Assembly (NCBI GenBank): GCA_947380285.1
Contig: CANCQD010000012.1
Coordinates: forward strand, 1 to 33,730
Reading direction: 5' to 3'
Length of the DNA stretch: 33,730 nucleotides
DNA from: Burkholderiaceae bacterium
GTDB taxonomy: Bacteria; Pseudomonadota; Gammaproteobacteria; Burkholderiales; Burkholderiaceae
Part shown: piece after piece, positions 28,894-33,730 of the stretch
Numbering within the stretch: position 1 is the stretch's first letter
Layout: the number at the start of each line of letters is the position of its first letter
The notes under the pieces: model-generated
What the model saw: the letters and a program-made list of their open reading frames with translations, nothing else
Told to the model about the DNA's origin: nothing
Databases searched by the model: none
Position numbers and translations under genes: made by a program

Positions 28894-30330
28894 TTACTTC
28901 ACATGAATAATTTTTAGGGTGTTGGTTCCACCGGGCTCGCCCATAGGTTCACCGGAAGTCAGGACAACGGTGTCGCCCCTCTTGATTGCACCCACTTTTT
29001 TCAAGCATGCCTCAACCTCTTGCAGTGCGGTATCACGATCTTTTGTATAGTCCAAACCAATTGGAGTGACATTACGATAGGTACTTAAAGCGCGCTGGGT
29101 AGCAATCTTAGAAGTCAATGCAAAGATCGGTACATGGATATTGTGACGACTCATCCAAATTGCTGTTGAACCTGAATCAGTTAATGCAGCGATTGCATCA
29201 GCGTTCAAATGGTGGGCTGTAAATAAAGCACCCAAAGCAATCGTTTGATCAATACGGCTAAAGGTCTGATCTAAGAAATCAGTATCGAGTTTTACGCGAT
29301 CAGATTTCTCAGCTTCAACACAAATCTCCGCCATCGCTTTGATGGTCTGCACTGGATACATGCCTGCAGCAGATTCAGCAGATAACATCACTGCATCAGT
29401 ACCATCCAATACCGCATTGGCTACGTCGCTAACCTCTGCACGTGTAGGTACTGGAGCATTAATCATGGACTCCATCATTTGCGTAGCGGTAATCGTAAAT
29501 TTATCCGCCTCACGCGCCCAAGTAATCATGCGCTTTTGTAGTGCAGGCACCGCTGCATTACCAACCTCAATAGCGAGGTCGCCACGCGCAACCATAATGC
29601 CGTCGCTCTCAGCAATAATGCTTTTCAATGCCTCTGGTTCAATCGCTTCTGCACGCTCCACTTTGGCAATCGTTCTGACTTTTCCAACCCCATACTTGGC
29701 ACTAGCGGCATCTGCCAACTTACGGGCATAAGCCATATCGGCACCGTCTTTAGGAAAGCTAATCGCTAAAAAATCAACGCCCATTGCAATAGCGGCATCT
29801 AGGTCAGCAATATCTTTTTCTGTTAGAGCAGGAGCAGTTAAGCCGCCGCCAGCACGATTAATACCTTTGTTATTGGAGAGTGGTCCACCCTGCTCAACGA
29901 TAGTAAAAATCTCTCCGCCTTTAACACTCTCAACCGTCAGAACAACTAAACCATCATTTAATAAAAGACGGTCACCTGGCTTTACATCATCAGGCAACTC
30001 TTTGTAATCAAGGCCCACCTTGGTTTGATCGCCAAGCTCACAAGCCACATCAAGCGTAAATTTGCTGCCTTCTTTCAGAAGAATCTTGCTATCTGCGAAT
30101 TTACCTACGCGAATTTTAGGGCCTTGCAAGTCAGCCATGATGCCGACTTCTTTGCCGACTTCAGCTGATATAGTGCGTACTAAATCGTGACGCGCCTTAT
30201 GGTCAGCAACAGTACCGTGAGAGAAGTTCATTCGCACAACATCTACTCCAGCACGGATCATGTCACGCAGTACTTCAGGTTTTTCGGAGGCAGGCCCTAG
30301 GGTTGCAATGATTTTTGTTGCTCTCAACAT
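28894..30330 (-). CDS. pyk: Pyruvate kinase
   Basis: 478 residues, full length. It transfers phosphate from phosphoenolpyruvate to ADP, the last step of glycolysis. It starts with TKIIATLGPASEKPEVLR and has VRMNFSHGT, ADLQGPKIRVG, AKVERAEAIE (active-site Lys and the following Glu), the MVARGDLAIEVG metal site and TITATQMMESMI. The C-terminal domain (about 350-478) is the usual allosteric part and ends GGTNTLKIIHVK. The ATG is 2 bp after the pgk stop, which implies tight co-expression. Confidence 0.96.
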   Translation of the reverse strand: MLRATKIIATLGPASEKPEVLRDMIRAGVDVVRMNFSHGTVADHKARHDLVRTISAEVGKEVGIMADLQGPKIRVGKFADSKILLKEGSKFTLDVACELGDQTKVGLDYKELPDDVKPGDRLLLNDGLVVLTVESVKGGEIFTIVEQGGPLSNNKGINRAGGGLTAPALTEKDIADLDAAIAMGVDFLAISFPKDGADMAYARKLADAASAKYGVGKVRTIAKVERAEAIEPEALKSIIAESDGIMVARGDLAIEVGNAAVPALQKRMITWAREADKFTITATQMMESMINAPVPTRAEVSDVANAVLDGTDAVMLSAESAAGMYPVQTIKAMAEICVEAEKSDRVKLDTDFLDQTFSRIDQTIALGALFTAHHLNADAIAALTDSGSTAIWMSRHNIHVPIFALTSKIATQRALSTYRNVTPIGLDYTKDRDTALQEVEACLKKVGAIKRGDTVVLTSGEPMGEPGGTNTLKIIHVK

Positions 30331-30332
30331 AT

Positions 30333-31544
30333 TTAGTCTTTCGCTCTTTCAACAAGTACTGCAAAAGCTGGCAAGGTTTTACCTTCTAAAAATTCCAAGA
30401 AGGCACCGCCGCCAGTAGAGATGTAATCCACTTGATTCTCAATACCGTACTTCGCAATCGCTGCCAAAGTATCGCCACCACCAGCAATAGAGAATGCAGG
30501 TGAGTGCGCAATGGCTGCGGCCAACATTTTGGTACCACCACCAAATTGATCGATTTCAAATACACCTAATGGGCCATTCCAAACAATTGTGCCGGCATGA
30601 GCAAGCATGGTCGATAAGCGCGCAGCAGTCTTTGGCCCAATGTCCAGAATCATGTCATCGTCTGCAACTTGATCCGAAGACACGCGATTCGCACGCGCTA
30701 ATGGAGATAATTCATTAGCAACCACTACATCTTCTGGAATCGGTACATGAGCACCACGCTTTTCCATGATCTCCATAATCTCTCTAGCTTCTTCGACTAA
30801 GTCAGGCTCAGCGAGTGATTTACCAATTGGCAATCCTTTAGCCAGCATGAAGGTATTGGCAATGCCGCCCCCAACAATCAACTCATCCACTTTCTCAGAT
30901 AAAGCTTTTAATATAGTGAGCTTGGATGAAACCTTAGAGCCTGCAACAATAGCAACCAGCGGACGTTTTGGACTCGCTAATGCACGACTTAATGCATCCA
31001 ACTCTGCAGCCATCAATGGACCAGCACAAGCGACTGGTGCGAACTTTGCCACACCATATGTCGTTGCTTCAGCGCGATGAGCGGTACCGAACGCATCATT
31101 GACATAGACGTCACATAACGCAGCAATCTTTTTAGCCAATTCATCGCTATTCTTTTTCTCGCCGACATTGAGACGGCAGTTTTCTAGCAACACCAGCTCA
31201 CCTGGATTAACTTCAAATCCTCCATTTACCCAATCACTAATCAATGGAACTTTGCGATTCAATAAGCTGGCGATGCGATCAGCAACCGGAGCCAAACTAT
31301 CTTCCGGTTTAAATTCACCCTCTGTTGGGCGACCCAAATGGGAAGTCACCATCACTGCTGCCCCAGCGTCTAAACACATCTGAACCGCTGGCATCGATGC
31401 CCGAATACGCGTGTCTTCAGTAATATTTCCAGCTTCGTCCTGAGGAACATTGAGGTCAGCACGAATTAACACCCGCTTACCCTTTAATTGACCTGATTGG
31501 GCTAATTCGCTTAAACGCTTAACTTTAAATAAGGATTCCGGCAT
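30333..31544 (-). CDS. pgk: Phosphoglycerate kinase
   Basis: About 403 residues from the ATG at 31544 ([11 protein letters not shown]). It interconverts 1,3-bisphosphoglycerate and 3-phosphoglycerate with ADP/ATP. Visible are [13 protein letters not shown] (substrate binding), [45 protein letters not shown] and the C-terminal nucleotide loop [12 protein letters not shown]. The frame stays open to 31742, but the 66 extra residues have no family match; the usual length is near 390-400. No clear Shine-Dalgarno precedes the chosen ATG. It is the first gene of the long minus-strand operon; the 210-bp gap to ilvE should hold its promoter, but none stands out. Confidence 0.94.
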   Translation of the reverse strand: MPESLFKVKRLSELAQSGQLKGKRVLIRADLNVPQDEAGNITEDTRIRASMPAVQMCLDAGAAVMVTSHLGRPTEGEFKPEDSLAPVADRIASLLNRKVPLISDWVNGGFEVNPGELVLLENCRLNVGEKKNSDELAKKIAALCDVYVNDAFGTAHRAEATTYGVAKFAPVACAGPLMAAELDALSRALASPKRPLVAIVAGSKVSSKLTILKALSEKVDELIVGGGIANTFMLAKGLPIGKSLAEPDLVEEAREIMEIMEKRGAHVPIPEDVVVANELSPLARANRVSSDQVADDDMILDIGPKTAARLSTMLAHAGTIVWNGPLGVFEIDQFGGGTKMLAAAIAHSPAFSIAGGGDTLAAIAKYGIENQVDYISTGGGAFLEFLEGKTLPAFAVLVERAKD

Positions 31545-31754
31545 GGGTTTGGGTAAATGAGGTGGTTTATAGGGAAAGTTCCATTCTAAAGGCACTGGTC
31601 CAACAACACCCAAGGATCGAAACCGACAGACTTCCTTGCCTGCTCTACAATAAGAACTTAAATGATTTCTGGGCCGGGAGACCATAATCCACCTGCCTAG
31701 AGCCTTGCTTAATCCGCTTTTACAGATATTTAACTGACACAAAAGGTAGAAAAA

Positions 31755-32678
31755 ATGTCGATGTCCGACCGCGATGGCTTTATTTGGACTGATGGGAAGT
31801 TAATTCCTTGGCGTGAGGCCAATGTTCACGTGTTAACTCATAGTCTGCACTACGGAATGGGGGTATTTGAGGGCATCCGAGCCTACAAAACTGCCCAGGG
31901 AACCGCTATTTTCCGCCTTCAGGAGCATGTAAAGCGGCTTTTTAACGGCACCAAGATCTTCCAAATGAACATGCCTTTCAGTCCAGAAGAGATCTCCAAG
32001 GGCATTATTGACGTGGTAAACAGCAATAAACTAGAAGCTTGCTATATACGCCCAATTATCTTCATTGGTGCCGAAAGGCTTGGAATCTCCCCTAAAGGCA
32101 ACAGTATTCATACCTCTATCGCCGCCTGGGAATGGGGTGCCTATTTGGGCGAAGATGGCATCAATAAGGGTATTCGGGTTAAAACCTCTTCTTTTACTCG
32201 CCACTTTGTCAATTCTTCATTGGTTCGTGCCAAGGCCTCGGGCTACTACATCAACTCTATTTTGGCCAACCAAGAAGTAACTGCTAATGGATATGATGAG
32301 GCTTTATTGCTTGATACCGAAGGTTATGTTTCTGAAGGTTCTGGCGAAAACCTCTTTATGGTTCGCAATGGTATTGTTTACACACCAGACTTAGCCTCTT
32401 GCTTAGATGGCATCACTCGTGACTCCATTATGCAGATTGCACAAGACCTTGGATATGAAATTCGTGAGAAACGCATCACCCGCGACGAAGTTTATTCTGC
32501 TGATGAAGCCTTCTTCACTGGCACAGCAGCTGAAGTAACCCCAATTCGTGAATTAGATGATCGCACTATTGGAGATGGCAAGCGTGGTCCCATCACTGAA
32601 AAAATTCAGAAGACCTATTTCGATGCGGTGTACGGCAGAAATGATCAATACAAAGCTTGGCTCACTTATGTTAAGTAA
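31755..32678 (+). CDS. ilvE: Branched-chain amino acid aminotransferase
   Basis: A 307-residue fold-type IV PLP enzyme that makes leucine, isoleucine and valine from their keto acids with glutamate as donor. Motifs: [16 protein letters not shown] at 31-46, [15 protein letters not shown] with the PLP-binding K160, and the conserved [14 protein letters not shown] and [10 protein letters not shown] segments. AAAGG lies upstream of the ATG at 31755. It is divergent from pgk and is followed after 23 bp by a small zinc-finger gene and then waaF. Confidence 0.96.
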   Translation: MSMSDRDGFIWTDGKLIPWREANVHVLTHSLHYGMGVFEGIRAYKTAQGTAIFRLQEHVKRLFNGTKIFQMNMPFSPEEISKGIIDVVNSNKLEACYIRPIIFIGAERLGISPKGNSIHTSIAAWEWGAYLGEDGINKGIRVKTSSFTRHFVNSSLVRAKASGYYINSILANQEVTANGYDEALLLDTEGYVSEGSGENLFMVRNGIVYTPDLASCLDGITRDSIMQIAQDLGYEIREKRITRDEVYSADEAFFTGTAAEVTPIRELDDRTIGDGKRGPITEKIQKTYFDAVYGRNDQYKAWLTYVK

Positions 32679-32701
32679 TTTCAGTAATTAGGAAACAGGA
32701 T

Positions 32702-32890
32702 ATGACTCAAGCTCAAGTTGTTATGGTGGACGGCAAAGACTTACCTCTTCATTGCCCCACCAACAAAACTCCAGCATGGAACTCGCATCCGCGCGTTTTC
32801 TTAGACATTACTAAAACCGGCGATGCCAAGTGTCCTTACTGTGGCGCGGAGTACAAGCTCATTCCCGGCACTGAGCCACACGGTCACTAA
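32702..32890 (+). CDS. Small zinc-finger protein (zf-CHCC type)
   Basis: 62 residues. It carries one Cys in LHCPTNK, a His in WNSHPRVFLDI, and the pair CPYCGAEYKL, the ordering of the zf-CHCC family (the family includes a mitochondrial complex I accessory subunit; the bacterial role is unsettled). It ends in a His-containing tail, EPHGH. AGGA is upstream of the ATG. It lies between ilvE and waaF, an order I recall as common in Burkholderiales. No signal peptide. Confidence 0.88.
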   Translation: MTQAQVVMVDGKDLPLHCPTNKTPAWNSHPRVFLDITKTGDAKCPYCGAEYKLIPGTEPHGH

Positions 32891-32896
32891 GCCTTA

Positions 32897-32918
32897 TCAG
32901 CACCCCTTGGGGTGCTGA
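32897..32918. repeat. Palindromic hairpin between the zinc-finger gene and waaF
   Basis: TCAGCACCC-CTTG-GGGTGCTGA, a 9-bp perfect stem starting 7 bp after the zinc-finger stop. It has no T-run on either strand, so it is not a standard terminator; it could be an mRNA-processing or stability element. It ends 16 bp before the waaF ATG. Confidence 0.55.
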
Positions 32919-32933
32919 GTCGGGATACATTAC

Positions 32934-33730
32934 ATGCACGGTATTCTGATCATCGCCCCAAACTGGATTGGGGATGCGGTAATGACTCAGCCTTTAATAT
33001 CAAATATAAAAGAGCAATATCCAGAATCAAACATTGATGTACTTGCTAGCAATTGGGTGGCACCCATCTATCGCGCTTGCTCAGAAGTTCACGAAGTAAT
33101 CGAAGCGAAGTTCGAACACAAACAATTGCAATGGGACTTACGCAAACAGCTAGCAAAAAAACTTGCAGTAAAAAAATATCAAGCGTGTTTTGTATTACCT
33201 AATAGCTTTAAGTCGGCATTGATTCCCTGGCTCGCTAATATTCCTTTTCGAATCGGCTATCGTGGAGAGTTGCGCTTTGGATTAATCAATCTCCCCTTAG
33301 ATAACCCAAGCAAAATAAATCGCCCGCCCATGGTCGAGCACTATCTTGCGCTGAGCCAACTGCTTGGCAAAGATCAAGCATTAGCAATAAGTAATAGCCA
33401 GACACCAAAGTTAAATGTCTCCCCTATAGCAAATCAATCTGTGCAGGCAAAATTGCAAAGCGCCCAGATTGATCCTGCAAATATTTACGTCATGTGCCCA
33501 GGCGCCGAATATGGCCCAACCAAGCGCTGGCCAACAAGTCATTTCGCAGGGCTGGCGCAAAGATTAATTGCCAGCAACTCAAATAATCAGATCATTCTTT
33601 TGGGTAGCAAAAGTGATCACGCACTTGCCCAAGCAATTGATTCCCAAGCCAAGCAAGATGGCCACATCCATAATTGGTGCGGAAATACCTCACTGGATGA
33701 GGCGATTGCCCTGATTGGTACAAGCAAAGC
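32934..33730 (+). CDS. waaF: ADP-heptose:LPS heptosyltransferase II (partial, 3' end cut by window)
   Basis: The first 265 codons are present; the frame is open to the window edge. It begins MHGILIIAPNWIGDAVMTQPL, the diagnostic start of WaaF (GT9). It continues with FVLPNSFKSALIPWLANIPFRIGYRGE, and PGAEYGPTKRWPTSHFAGLA opens the nucleotide-sugar binding domain. It adds the second heptose to the LPS inner core in the cytoplasm, and so works downstream of WaaA encoded near the start of this window. The start is 43 bp after the zinc-finger gene; GGGA about 8 bp upstream is a modest ribosome site. Confidence 0.93.
   Translation, partial: MHGILIIAPNWIGDAVMTQPLISNIKEQYPESNIDVLASNWVAPIYRACSEVHEVIEAKFEHKQLQWDLRKQLAKKLAVKKYQACFVLPNSFKSALIPWLANIPFRIGYRGELRFGLINLPLDNPSKINRPPMVEHYLALSQLLGKDQALAISNSQTPKLNVSPIANQSVQAKLQSAQIDPANIYVMCPGAEYGPTKRWPTSHFAGLAQRLIASNSNNQIILLGSKSDHALAQAIDSQAKQDGHIHNWCGNTSLDEAIALIGTSK

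Noticed and set aside
29339..29731. Open frame of 130 codons antisense to pyk, and one of 118 codons antisense to pntB (7504-7860)
   Set aside because: Both mirror strongly coding sequence on the opposite strand and encode no recognisable protein.
31545..31742. Possible 66-residue N-terminal extension of phosphoglycerate kinase
   Set aside because: The family starts at about the ATG at 31544 and the extension resembles no domain; the frame is probably open by chance across the upstream region.
33105..33120. GTTCGAAC-like sequence as a tRNA T-loop
   Set aside because: It lies in the waaF coding sequence and no acceptor, D or anticodon arms surround it.

Overview
The window looks like the chromosome of a betaproteobacterium of the Burkholderiaceae, most probably Polynucleobacter or a close freshwater relative. 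This is inference from gene families and gene order: secDF, a convergent waaA/purB pair, three-gene pntAA-pntAB-pntB transhydrogenase, a Bug-type binding protein, groESL with a CIRCE operator, pgk-pyk-fba-purC-purE-purK-sua5, and ilvE/zinc-finger/waaF. Base composition is moderate. There are no rRNA or tRNA genes, insertion sequences or CRISPR arrays that I can see.

Layout. 1-5711: the end of secD and secF (+), then waaA and purB (-, overlapping by 4 bp), a small glutathione transferase (+), a bidirectional terminator, and mnmA (-). 5888-8782: the proton-translocating transhydrogenase operon (+). 8783-8945: a convergent gap with three hairpins. 8946-16241: an accessory, partly AT-rich block with a GT8-like glycosyltransferase, a TPR glycosyltransferase with nearly identical 102-bp repeats, an acyltransferase-3 protein fused to an AlgX/AlgJ-like domain, a DUF4239-like membrane protein, an unknown exported protein and a Bug-type binding protein. 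16332-18300: groL and groS (-), with a clear CIRCE-controlled promoter at 18410-18465.

18617-22512 is the most interesting part. It holds three tightly linked genes: a degenerate EAL-domain protein, a BvgA/EvgA-type LuxR response regulator, and a BvgS/EvgS-type hybrid kinase (periplasmic Venus-flytrap domain, HisKA, ATPase, receiver, Hpt). The gene set parallels the Bordetella bvgA-bvgS-bvgR locus, but here it is one colinear operon. The leader carries a perfect inverted repeat that resembles BvgA-type half-sites, and a hairpin whose 3' arm contains the Shine-Dalgarno of the first gene.

22561-31544: dacB (+) runs 55 bp into the convergent sua5-type gene, which ends a long minus-strand operon joining lower glycolysis (pgk, pyk, fba) to purine synthesis (purC, purE, purK) and tRNA t6A synthesis. 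31755-33730: ilvE, a zf-CHCC protein and the start of waaF (+, cut by the window edge). Genes for LPS core/Kdo (waaA, waaF) and probable surface-glycan modification are scattered through the window.
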